A stretch of DNA of 64,000 bases. Origin: Halalkalibacter nanhaiisediminis (lineage in GTDB: Bacteria; Bacillota; Bacilli; Bacillales; Bacillaceae_D). Under the pieces are notes generated by a model, which saw only the letters and a list, made by a program, of their open reading frames with translations, was not told where the DNA came from and did not search any database. This document shows positions 42,791-49,931 of the stretch, in pieces. The translations under genes were made by a program, and so were the position numbers. Numbering within the stretch: position 1 is the stretch's first letter; the number at the start of each line of letters is the position of its first letter. The stretch covers positions 1 to 64,000 of the forward strand of contig NZ_VLKZ01000008.1 in the NCBI RefSeq assembly GCF_007830185.1, given 5' to 3'.

Positions 42791-43911
42791 CGATGGTTAC
42801 TATTTTTCAAACGTTTTTCTAATTCATGAATACATGAAACGATGTTAACAGCTGCAGCAGGTTGTTTTACACACTTTGTCCGTCTCACCATTTGTTCATA
42901 TAATAATGGATTAGTTAACATCTGTTCTAATAAAACGACTAACTCTTCTTTTTTTTCAGCTTTCAATGCCGTTCCTAACTCCATTAAGATTTCTGCATTT
43001 TGTTCTTCATGCCCTGGTACAGGTTTATAAATAATAATAGGCGTTTCACATGCAAGCGCTTCAGACATCGTTAAGCCGCCTGCTTTTGAGATAACAATAT
43101 CACTTGCTCTTAAATAGGCAGTAAACTGCTTCGTAAATGGAATCACGTGAATACGATGCTTCCCTTGATAATTTCTGAGCTTTCGGTTTAGCGTTGTATT
43201 CATTCCAGTCATAATTAGCACCTGAATCGGTTTTTTAAGATGATCTAAAGTACGTAAAATTTCAACATAGTTGCCTAAACCAAGACCTCCCCCAGCAATT
43301 AATACTGTTTTTTCATAAGGATCCACATGTAAGTCTGTTCGAATCTTCCAACGTGGAACACATACATTAGGTATAGCCTTTATCGGAATTCCTGTATAGT
43401 AAAATTTCTCTAACGGAACCTTGTATATCTTTGCAAAACGATCGTAGTATGGTGATGCCGTAAAGTAAGCATCGATTTCCGGACGGAGATAAGCAGGATG
43501 AAGATGGAAATCTGTGATCACCGTATAAAGAGGAATATCTAAACGTTTCTTTCTTTTTAATTTAGCTAAAAAGGCGGTCACAAAAGGATGTGTAGAAATC
43601 ATCACGGTTGTGCGCTGTTTACGAATAGTCGAATAAAGCTGTTCACTGAAAAAGGCACCTAAATAGTCCATGAGCAAAAACCAAGAATAGGCTTCACCGT
43701 ACTCATATAACTTTCCCCAAAGCCTTGGTGTTAAGCGCAGCATATTTAAATAAGTATCCAAAAATAGTTTGTGTAATAAAGGATGAATCGATTGAAACGT
43801 ATCAACAACAGTCACAGAGTCGCCACGAAGCTGAAACTGTTCTTGTAACGCATTTGATGCCTCATTATGGCCATTGCCAATTGATGCTGAAAATATTGAA
43901 ATCTGACTCAT
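42787..43911 (-). CDS. UgtP/MGDG-synthase-like glycosyltransferase
   Basis: A 374-residue GT28/MurG-fold enzyme. The N-terminal acceptor domain starts ISIFSASIGNGHNEAS, the glycine-rich motif of diacylglycerol glycosyltransferases, and includes VITDFHLHPAYLRPEIDAY. The C-terminal donor domain has IVISKAGGLTMSEALACETP and PVPGHEEQNAE, the nucleotide-sugar site. It is close in plan to B. subtilis UgtP, which builds glucosyl-diacylglycerols, and so probably makes a membrane glycolipid; the exact acceptor is not shown. It lies in the accessory block, convergent with a DUF421 gene. Confidence 0.8.
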   Translation of the reverse strand: MSQISIFSASIGNGHNEASNALQEQFQLRGDSVTVVDTFQSIHPLLHKLFLDTYLNMLRLTPRLWGKLYEYGEAYSWFLLMDYLGAFFSEQLYSTIRKQRTTVMISTHPFVTAFLAKLKRKKRLDIPLYTVITDFHLHPAYLRPEIDAYFTASPYYDRFAKIYKVPLEKFYYTGIPIKAIPNVCVPRWKIRTDLHVDPYEKTVLIAGGGLGLGNYVEILRTLDHLKKPIQVLIMTGMNTTLNRKLRNYQGKHRIHVIPFTKQFTAYLRASDIVISKAGGLTMSEALACETPIIIYKPVPGHEEQNAEILMELGTALKAEKKEELVVLLEQMLTNPLLYEQMVRRTKCVKQPAAAVNIVSCIHELEKRLKNSNHR

Positions 43912-44226
43912 TTAATCCTCTCTTTCTGAAACAGCTAGATACCTTTTTTGTTAGTGTTTGTTTTTTTATAAAGAACATTCATCAAAATTGACAGTAGCAA
44001 ATCAAGATTGTCGAAAAAATTGTCATTTCATATTAAAAAATGGCAAGTAATCTCTGGATATAGTGAGGAATTAACTAAAGAGGATTAGTTAATAAAAAAT
44101 AGAGGTAAGTGAGAGGATTAAAACTCTTTCCTAAAAATCCTCTACAAATAGACGGATATAAACATCAAATCCAATCTCTACTTGTAGGGAGCAGTTCAAA
44201 AATTGTATTGAGGAAAAACTGAAGAA
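43912..44226. other. Gene-free stretch upstream of the glycosyltransferase gene
   Basis: A/T-rich. ATTAACTAA and TTAGTTAAT (44068-44091) form a perfect 9-bp inverted repeat with a 6-base loop; AGAGGATT and AAATCCTCT form another about 25 bases on. No coding sequence was recognised. The hairpins may be the end of the dead aldolase gene's transcript or protein-binding sites. Confidence 0.5.
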
Positions 44227-44605
44227 CCGTTATAACATAGGAACTTGCCTAACGACCTGCCCTTCTATTCGAGCAAAGATGTCAGCCAAATCATAACCCG
44301 TAATCGTCAGATCGTGATTTTTTAGTCCGATGATTGCCTGCGATGGATTAACTGCCTTGTATACTAAGTTCGCAACCGATTCAGCTAAATCGATTGTGCC
44401 ACAAGGAAAATTACATTCCGTAGCTTAAACTCCATCAATCCATCTATGAATATGGACAATAGCGCCAACCTCAGGATTTTCCACTATAATCGAATTTGGC
44501 ATGTGAATTTGTTCTTAGAAAAAATCAGCGAAAATAATAGGAGTTTTGTCTACACCTAAATAAACCATTCTAAATAGCTTGTAGTAATAAATATATTCGT
44601 CACAT
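44227..44605 (-). pseudogene. Class II aldolase/adducin-family gene remnant
   Basis: One minus-strand frame, read through its stops, gives VYLGVDKTPIIFADFF, stop, EQIHMPNSIIVENPEVGAI, VHIHRWIDGV, stop at 44425-44427, then CGTIDLAESVANLVYKAV, AIIGLKNHDLTITGYDL, ADIFARIEGQVVRQVPML and a natural stop at 44227. These match the zinc-site (VHIH) and C-terminal motifs of class II aldolase/adducin proteins. At least two internal stops and no intact start show that the gene is dead. The frame is preserved on both sides of each stop, so decay is fairly recent. Confidence 0.75.
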
Positions 44606-44627
44606 TTTGAAAAAAAGATGGGTGGAA

Positions 44628-44729
44628 ATGAGTCAAGGAGGAGGATTTGCTCTAGTATTGTATTATTTCATTTTGCTTATTATTGTAGGCACAAGCTGGT
44701 GCTACAGAGACGGCGTATACGGGTTCTAA
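44628..44729 (+). CDS. YjcZ-like sporulation micro-protein
   Basis: A 33-residue peptide starting MSQGGGFALV, with a hydrophobic run LYYFILLIIVG and a polar CYRDGVYGF tail. The Gly-rich start followed by FALxxxxFILLIIVG is the hallmark of the YjcZ family, tiny membrane proteins made during sporulation in Bacilli. The upstream GGGTGG is closer to the ATG than usual. A long hairpin follows directly. The family is recognised by pattern only; function is unknown. Confidence 0.65.
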   Translation: MSQGGGFALVLYYFILLIIVGTSWCYRDGVYGF

Positions 44730-44773
44730 AAATATGAAGTAGACTGCGTGAGTAAGTAGTCTACTTCATATTT
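44730..44773. terminator. Long hairpin between the micro-protein gene and the spoVA2-type operon
   Basis: AAATATGAAGTAGACT and AGTCTACTTCATATTT form a perfect 16-bp stem with a 12-base loop. It can stop transcription from either side, although the T-run is short. Confidence 0.75.
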
Positions 44774-44814
44774 AAAAGAAATCTTAGGGGAAGTTGTCAC
44801 ACCATTAACCTTAT

Positions 44815-45675
44815 TTACGCCTTTGTATAAGCAGATACCATTTTATGCACATGCTCCATTTGATCTGCACACCATTGATATGTTTGCTTCGCTTGATCGT
44901 TCTCGGTATCTAGAGCATACAATTGTAAATCTGCTTGTACTTTTCTTAAACTTGCGTCTAGTAATGGTAATTCTGTCGGTTCTGGAACTTGAATCAAATC
45001 ATCAAACAAATCGATTGTTAATTGTCCGTATTCATCTACTTGTCCCAGAAAGACATTTTCGACAATTGCATCCATTTTACCGAGCTCTTCTTCAAGCCAC
45101 TGCCTGTTAAAACCTCTTGTCGCTAGTGGTTCATCAAGTATTTTCCCGTCCATAATAACCGTTTCAGGTTCTTTAATTGGTGCCACTTGCTTATTCAGTA
45201 CTTTCGCTGTAATTGGCTGTTTTTCTTTTTTTACTATTACATTAAGTTCACCGTTTCCTTCAAGAAGAGCAAACTCTACATCCGAGACCTGAAAGACTTG
45301 CTTGGACCTGAGCTTTCTCAGTAATTCATCCGACGTCACATGCTCTTTATTTAAATTATCCTCAAGTATTTTTCCATCTTTAATGACAGGAATGCCCTTT
45401 CCACTTATGATCGTACGAAACGTTAAACTTTTCATACTTAAAAAAGCGATTCCAATCGCCATACCTGCCCATATGACTAGCGAAACAATAACATAAGCAA
45501 TGGGGATTTCTAATTGAAAGGAACCAACTGCAAGAATAATCGCAACAGATGCAATTAAACCAAATTCAAATTGTGACGTTTCACCAATCGGTTTTCGGAC
45601 AAAAAAACGCGTGACAGTAAACAATAAAAGAAGACCAACCAAGCTTCTTATTCCAACCTCGAGCCATCCAGGCAT
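44815..45675 (-). CDS. 2Duf-type membrane protein (DUF421 plus DUF1657)
   Basis: A 286-residue protein. Three N-terminal helices (about 8-26, 35-53 and 57-76) start with WLEVGIRSLVG and FFVRKPIGETSQFEFG. A cytoplasmic DUF421 region (about 85-220) follows, with two repeated halves (GIPVIKDGKIL and ETVIMDGKIL). The C terminus (about 232-286, LRKVQADLQLYALDTENDQA) is a DUF1657 domain. This combination is the 2Duf protein of spoVA2mob operons, reported to raise spore wet-heat resistance. It is the last gene of the operon. ATG 45675 lies six bases after AAAGGAGG. Confidence 0.88.
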   Translation of the reverse strand: MPGWLEVGIRSLVGLLLLFTVTRFFVRKPIGETSQFEFGLIASVAIILAVGSFQLEIPIAYVIVSLVIWAGMAIGIAFLSMKSLTFRTIISGKGIPVIKDGKILEDNLNKEHVTSDELLRKLRSKQVFQVSDVEFALLEGNGELNVIVKKEKQPITAKVLNKQVAPIKEPETVIMDGKILDEPLATRGFNRQWLEEELGKMDAIVENVFLGQVDEYGQLTIDLFDDLIQVPEPTELPLLDASLRKVQADLQLYALDTENDQAKQTYQWCADQMEHVHKMVSAYTKA

Positions 45676-45687
45676 ATCCATCCTCCT

Positions 45688-45894
45688 TTACGTTTGTTGA
45701 TATTGTGGTTCTTCATATTCAATTTGACCGACTCTCTTCTTTATCTCATGAATGACTGTGCGCGTTTTAAGTGCACCTTGGTGAAAGGCTTCTCTTGCCT
45801 CTTGTTCAGAAGTCTTAAGTGCTAGCGAAGACAACGTTGCTTCAATCGATTGTAAGGTTACGAGCGTTCCATGTACTTGACTTCCTACCGTCAT
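45688..45894 (-). CDS. DUF1657 protein
   Basis: A 68-residue helical protein with no membrane segment. It matches the DUF1657 pattern: MTVGSQVHGTLVTLQSIEATLSSLAL, shown here only as MTVGSQVHGTLVTLQ, then LKTSEQEAREAFHQGA, ending EEPQYQQT. It is a paralogue of the protein at 48275-48478 and of the C-terminal domain of the 2Duf protein directly downstream. Two separate DUF1657 genes plus a fused one are typical of spoVA2mob operons. Function unknown. Confidence 0.85.
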   Translation of the reverse strand: MTVGSQVHGTLVTLQSIEATLSSLALKTSEQEAREAFHQGALKTRTVIHEIKKRVGQIEYEEPQYQQT

Positions 45895-45908
45895 TCCACA
45901 TTTCTCCT

Positions 45909-46259
45909 TTATCCTTTTGGTTTAAATGCGAGGGATGCAAGAAACCCGAAAATGATCGCTGCAGATATACCCGCACTCGTTACTTCGAAAATCCCAGTAA
46001 TGACTCCAATCATTCCTGTCGTCTCTGCTTCAGCCATTGCACCATGAACGAGTGAATTACCAAAACTCGTAATCGGTACAGTTGCCCCGGCACCAGCAAA
46101 GTCAATTAAAGGCTCATATAAACCAAACCCATCTAATATTGCCCCACCAACAACAAGAGTACTCATCGTATGCGCAGGTGTTAATTTCATCACATCCATT
46201 AATAGTTGACCAATGACGCAAATGATTCCTCCGACAATAAATGCTGATAAAAAAATCAT
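45909..46259 (-). CDS. spoVAE: Stage V sporulation protein AE (SpoVAEb type)
   Basis: A 116-residue membrane protein with three to four helices. It begins [19 protein letters not shown] and carries [21 protein letters not shown], the SpoVAC/SpoVAE family motif also found in SpoVAC nearby. Together with SpoVAC it forms part of the channel that loads dipicolinic acid into the forespore and releases it in germination. Its ATG overlaps the end of spoVAD by four bases. Confidence 0.92.
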   Translation of the reverse strand: MIFLSAFIVGGIICVIGQLLMDVMKLTPAHTMSTLVVGGAILDGFGLYEPLIDFAGAGATVPITSFGNSLVHGAMAEAETTGMIGVITGIFEVTSAGISAAIIFGFLASLAFKPKG

Positions 46260-47272
46260 GTCTCCTCACCCCCTGCTTCAATCGACACAGCGTGCGCGAT
46301 ACAAGGTATCGTCTCCTGCTGCTGGAAAGAAAGAGGTGATAATAATGCCCCTGTTGCAACAATGAGCATTCTTTTTAACTCACCACGTTTCATTTTGTTA
46401 AGGAGATGCCCATACGTAACGGATGCGGAACAACCAGGTCCACTAGCACCAGCAAGAATTGGCTGCCCTTCCCTATAAATCATCAACCCGCAGTCTTGGA
46501 ATGTACCATCTGGAAGTTCTAACCCTTTTTCAGCAAGCAATTCTTTTGTAATCGGTAGTCCAATTGAGCCTAAGTCACCCGAAGCAATTAAATCGTAATG
46601 ATCTAAAGGCAGATTTCGATCACGAAAATGAGCAATAATTGTGTCGGCAGCTGCTGGTGCCATCGCCCCGCCCATATTAAAAGGGTCAGATAATCCCATA
46701 TCAATTACTTTTCCAATCGTTGCAGATGTCACAACTGGGCCTTCTCCGACATTCGATACTAAAGCAGCTCCTGATGCGGTAACAGTCCATTGAGCCGTTG
46801 GAGGCTTTTGTCCACCATATTCAGTAGGATAACGAAATTGCTTTTCTGTTGCAGCATTATGGCTTGAGGCAGCAGCAATCACTCGTTCTGCCCCTTTTCC
46901 ATTGATAATAAAAGCCGCTAAAGCTAAGCCTTCCATCGAAGTCGAGCAGGCGCCAAATAGTCCTAAATAAGGAATGGCAAGCGTCCTGGCAGCAAAACTT
47001 GAAGGTGTTACCTGATTGACTAAATCACCAGTAAACATAAATTGGATATCTTCTTTTTGTAACTCTGCCTTTTCAATTGCTCGAGTGATCGATTCTTCTA
47101 ATAAGACACGTTGAGCTTTTTCATACGAATCCTCTTCAAGCCATAAGTCATCATGAAGTAAATCGAAATCATCTGCCAGCTCTCCTTTTGCTTCAAATGG
47201 TCCGCCAACTGTTCCAGTTGAAATGATCACTGGCCGATTTTCAAATATCCACGTTTGATGTCCTTGCAGCAT
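46256..47272 (-). CDS. spoVAD: Stage V sporulation protein AD
   Basis: A 338-residue thiolase-fold protein that binds dipicolinic acid on the spore inner membrane. The family motifs include [51 protein letters not shown] and [16 protein letters not shown]. It lacks the catalytic triad use of true thiolases. It is the soluble subunit of the SpoVA complex. Gene spacing is one base after spoVAC and four bases overlap with spoVAE. Confidence 0.94.
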   Translation of the reverse strand: MLQGHQTWIFENRPVIISTGTVGGPFEAKGELADDFDLLHDDLWLEEDSYEKAQRVLLEESITRAIEKAELQKEDIQFMFTGDLVNQVTPSSFAARTLAIPYLGLFGACSTSMEGLALAAFIINGKGAERVIAAASSHNAATEKQFRYPTEYGGQKPPTAQWTVTASGAALVSNVGEGPVVTSATIGKVIDMGLSDPFNMGGAMAPAAADTIIAHFRDRNLPLDHYDLIASGDLGSIGLPITKELLAEKGLELPDGTFQDCGLMIYREGQPILAGASGPGCSASVTYGHLLNKMKRGELKRMLIVATGALLSPLSFQQQETIPCIAHAVSIEAGGEET

Positions 47273-47273
47273 A

Positions 47274-47753
47274 TTACATTCCTCCCCACTGAATAAAAGC
47301 CGTTTTAATCAGTGCAATAATAAATGCGGCGACTGTTCCAAAGACAATAACAGACCCAGCAAGCTTAAACATATTTCCGCCTACACCTAAAACGTATCCT
47401 TCCGTACGATGCTCGATTGCTGCAGATGCGATTGAATTAGCGAACCCCGTGACAGGGACAGCTGTTCCCGCACCTGCAAATTGTGCAAAACGATCATAGA
47501 CACCAAATCCTGTTAGAAGGACAGCTAAAAAGATTAATGTCGCAACAGTCGGGTTTCCGGCTGTTCGTTCAGTAAAATCAAAGTATACATAAAAAACGGT
47601 TTGGATCCCTTGCCCTATTAAGCAAATTAATCCACCAACTAAAAATGCACAGATACAATTTTTAAATATCGGCCGTTTGATTTCATGTTTCTTCGCTAGT
47701 TTCTGATATTTCTCTTGTGCAGGTGTCACATTCTTTAATTTGCTCGACGACAT
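47274..47753 (-). CDS. spoVAC: Stage V sporulation protein AC
   Basis: A 159-residue membrane protein with about four helices after a charged N terminus (about 1-30). It contains CAFLVGGLICLIGQGIQ and FAGAGTAVPVTGFANSIASAA, the repeated SpoVAC/SpoVAE motif. SpoVAC acts as a mechanosensitive channel for dipicolinic acid. The order AC-AD-AE without spoVAA, spoVAB or spoVAF marks the second, spoVA2-type operon rather than the classic seven-gene spoVA. Confidence 0.93.
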   Translation of the reverse strand: MSSSKLKNVTPAQEKYQKLAKKHEIKRPIFKNCICAFLVGGLICLIGQGIQTVFYVYFDFTERTAGNPTVATLIFLAVLLTGFGVYDRFAQFAGAGTAVPVTGFANSIASAAIEHRTEGYVLGVGGNMFKLAGSVIVFGTVAAFIIALIKTAFIQWGGM

Positions 47754-47767
47754 CCCTCATCACCCCT

Positions 47768-48205
47768 TTATGATCCTTTCATCATCTCTTCTAATTTTTT
47801 CAGTTCTTCTTTCAATCGTTCCTCACTAATTTGCTTGTTCTTAAGCTTTTGCTCTAACTTTTCTAATTCGATAAATATTTTTTTATCTGTTGAAAGATGA
47901 ACATTTGCATCTGGAAACCGTTTTTTTACAGCATCATGACCTTGTTTACGAATTTCTTTAAGACGAAAACGATCAAAGTGCTTTACTTGTGGGGCTAAAT
48001 AAATATTCTGATTTTCGTTAACCCCTTTCACTTCCACTACTTCCTCCATAGAAAGGACAATTTGTTTTGCTTCATCCGCCACATTCTGATTGATCATTGC
48101 ATTATTTGCTAACGCCATCGGTTTAACGTCTTCCTGCGCGTGAAACGCCTGACAACCTGTTAGCAACATCATGAATAATATTCCTTTTATTAGTCCCTTC
48201 ATCAT
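47768..48205 (-). CDS. YhcN/YlaJ-family sporulation lipoprotein
   Basis: A 145-residue lipoprotein. The signal peptide ends in the lipobox LLTGC (C18). A YhcN/YlaJ domain (about 40-115) contains ADEAKQIVLSMEEVVEVKGVN, given partly, and YLAPQVKHFDRFRLKEIRKQ. The C terminus (about 112-145) is a Lys/Glu-rich amphipathic helix. Such proteins lie in the spore inner membrane; one is present in spoVA2mob operons. Start ATG with GGAGAACGC upstream. Confidence 0.88.
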   Translation of the reverse strand: MMKGLIKGILFMMLLTGCQAFHAQEDVKPMALANNAMINQNVADEAKQIVLSMEEVVEVKGVNENQNIYLAPQVKHFDRFRLKEIRKQGHDAVKKRFPDANVHLSTDKKIFIELEKLEQKLKNKQISEERLKEELKKLEEMMKGS

Positions 48206-48274
48206 TGCGTTCTCCTTCCATTATCTATGTAGAACAAAGGGTGACTTACCCTTAAAGTCACCCTCAACCATTTC

Positions 48275-48478
48275 TTATTGCTTGTATTGTGGCTCTTCCT
48301 GTTCAATTTCTTGCAATCTAGGTTCAAGGCCCTGAACAATACCTTGAGTTTGTGTAGCCATTTGTTGAAATAGTTGCTTTGCTTGCTGATTTTCCGTCTC
48401 TAATGCAAATGTCTCTAAGCTTGCTTGTGCACTTTTTAAACCTGCTACTGTTTGTTTCATTTTTGCTGCTACTGTCAT
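48275..48478 (-). CDS. DUF1657 protein, first gene of the spoVA2-type operon
   Basis: A 67-residue helical protein: MTVAAKMKQTVAGLKSAQAS, then LETFALETENQQAKQLFQQ and a Glu/Gln-rich end EEPQYKQ. It shares both ends with the DUF1657 protein at 45688-45894. It leads the operon DUF1657-yhcN-like-spoVAC-spoVAD-spoVAE-DUF1657-2duf. A forespore (sigma-G) promoter is expected; TGAAATA and TATTCTA at roughly the right spacing lie upstream (48560-48530), but the match is weak. Confidence 0.87.
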   Translation of the reverse strand: MTVAAKMKQTVAGLKSAQASLETFALETENQQAKQLFQQMATQTQGIVQGLEPRLQEIEQEEPQYKQ

Positions 48479-48631
48479 ATATACTCATCCCCCTCTTAGT
48501 GGTTGAAGATCAGTGCCTTCACAGGTTAGAATAAACACTTTGACCTGAAACTATTTCATACAATTTTTGTAAATCAATATAGATTCTTTTGTGCTACACT
48601 AATCAAAAATCTATAAATTCGAGGTGTCTTC

Positions 48632-49162
48632 ATGTATGTAACAATCATCATGCTTTCTTTTTTAATCTGTACATTTCTCATTCTCCTTATCATCTTTAAA
48701 AGACAAAAACGTCTATTAGAAGATGTTCAACACATGAAACAGATAATCAAAGAGCTAACCATTGAGTCAAAAGTGACACAGCATTATCTCCAAACAGAAT
48801 TACGTAATGAAAAGAAAGCTCATGTCTTGCTGCTCGCTTACCGTATTCGCGATACTGTTCATAAACAAGAAAAAGCTATTTTTGCAAAGACCATTGAAGA
48901 TACACCTTTAACACACGGGCTACCAGACGACGAATTAGCACAACTTTTCTCACCAGAACACGCGCTTATCATTCAACAATACTTTTCTGCTTATAGACAA
49001 TACATTAAGATGTACTGGACCAACTCAGCTGGAAAAAATAAAACGATTTTTCGAGGAACAAAAGATTCATCCGAATCAGAGCTTGGACAGCTTCACCTCG
49101 CCTCCTCTCACCTCGTCAAACAATTTGATCAATGGCTTATTCAATTACAGTCCACTACATAA
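48632..49162 (+). CDS. Membrane-anchored protein of unknown function
   Basis: A 176-residue protein with one N-terminal membrane helix (about residues 3-22) followed by a probable coiled coil (about 24-62, KRQKRLLEDVQHMKQIIKEL). The remainder is polar and helical, with no known motif. It diverges from the spoVA2-type operon and overlaps the coding region upstream of the next DUF421 gene's start, so the two are probably co-transcribed. I do not recognise the family. Its location suggests a sporulation role, but only by association. Confidence 0.7.
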   Translation: MYVTIIMLSFLICTFLILLIIFKRQKRLLEDVQHMKQIIKELTIESKVTQHYLQTELRNEKKAHVLLLAYRIRDTVHKQEKAIFAKTIEDTPLTHGLPDDELAQLFSPEHALIIQQYFSAYRQYIKMYWTNSAGKNKTIFRGTKDSSESELGQLHLASSHLVKQFDQWLIQLQSTT

Positions 49163-49224
49163 TCGCCTCTTTTTTCGTCCACACTACAGCTTGTAGCGAT
49201 CATGTAAAAAGGGGTAGTTGTAGT

Positions 49225-49905
49225 GTGAATACGAATTTCCTTTCCTTAACTGTAGAGTTACTTATCGGTTTTTTTGCCCTGCTAGTCATGACAAAAATTC
49301 TAGGCAAAACCCAAATTACGCAACTATCACCATTTGACTTTATTTCAGCATTAGTTCTTGGAGAGCTTGTCGGAAATGCAATTTATGATGATGAAATCGG
49401 ACTACAATACGTCCTCTATGCCATTGTGTTTTGGGGTGTTTTAATTTTTGCGATTGAAATGGTGACCCAGAAATTTCGAGGGTCGCGCTCGTTCTTAGAG
49501 GATAAGCCTGCTCTTGTGATTGCCGAAGGGAAAATTCAATACGAGGAATTAAAGAAAAATAAGCTAGACCTGAATCAACTTCACCATTTGTTACGTGAGA
49601 AGGACGTGTTCTCTGTTCGAGAGGTCGCATATGGCGTTCTTGAAACAAATGGTTCCGTCAGCGTATTAAAAAAACAACCTGTCGATACTCCCAAAAATAG
49701 TGATTTACAAGTCCCAGCTAAACCTGTCTTCCTCCCAATCACTCTCATTTTAGATGGAGAAATCATTGAAGAGAGCTTAAGGAAATTAGAAAAAGAAAAG
49801 TCTTGGTTAACCGATGAATTATTCAGACGCGGTATTCCAGGCCCTTCCTCTGTACTTTTTGCTGAATGGTTAGAAGGAGAAGGGTTTGAAATTCAAACTT
49901 ACTAA
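49225..49905 (+). CDS. DUF421 (YetF-like) membrane protein
   Basis: A 226-residue protein. Three helices (about 8-26, 32-52 and 58-78) with TKILGKTQITQLSPFDFISALVLGE are followed by the cytoplasmic DUF421 domain (DKPALVIAEGKIQYEELKKN, LREKDVFSVREVAYGVLETNG and ITLILDGEIIEE). I start at GTG 49225, ten bases after AAAAAGGGG, which places the first helix correctly; an upstream ATG (49132) would add an unlikely Cys-rich extension and overlap the previous gene. Third DUF421 gene in this block. Confidence 0.84.
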   Translation: MNTNFLSLTVELLIGFFALLVMTKILGKTQITQLSPFDFISALVLGELVGNAIYDDEIGLQYVLYAIVFWGVLIFAIEMVTQKFRGSRSFLEDKPALVIAEGKIQYEELKKNKLDLNQLHHLLREKDVFSVREVAYGVLETNGSVSVLKKQPVDTPKNSDLQVPAKPVFLPITLILDGEIIEESLRKLEKEKSWLTDELFRRGIPGPSSVLFAEWLEGEGFEIQTY

Positions 49906-49931
49906 AATGTAAATTAAGAGGTGGTTAAGGA

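Noticed and set aside
44815-48478. Recent carriage of the spoVA2-type operon on a Tn1546-like transposon
   Set aside because: No transposase, resolvase or terminal inverted repeats were found within the window around the operon.
48530-48560. Sigma-G promoter before the spoVA2-type operon
   Set aside because: TGAAATA and TATTCTA are present, but the match and spacing are too loose to list as a feature; forespore control is only expected from the family.
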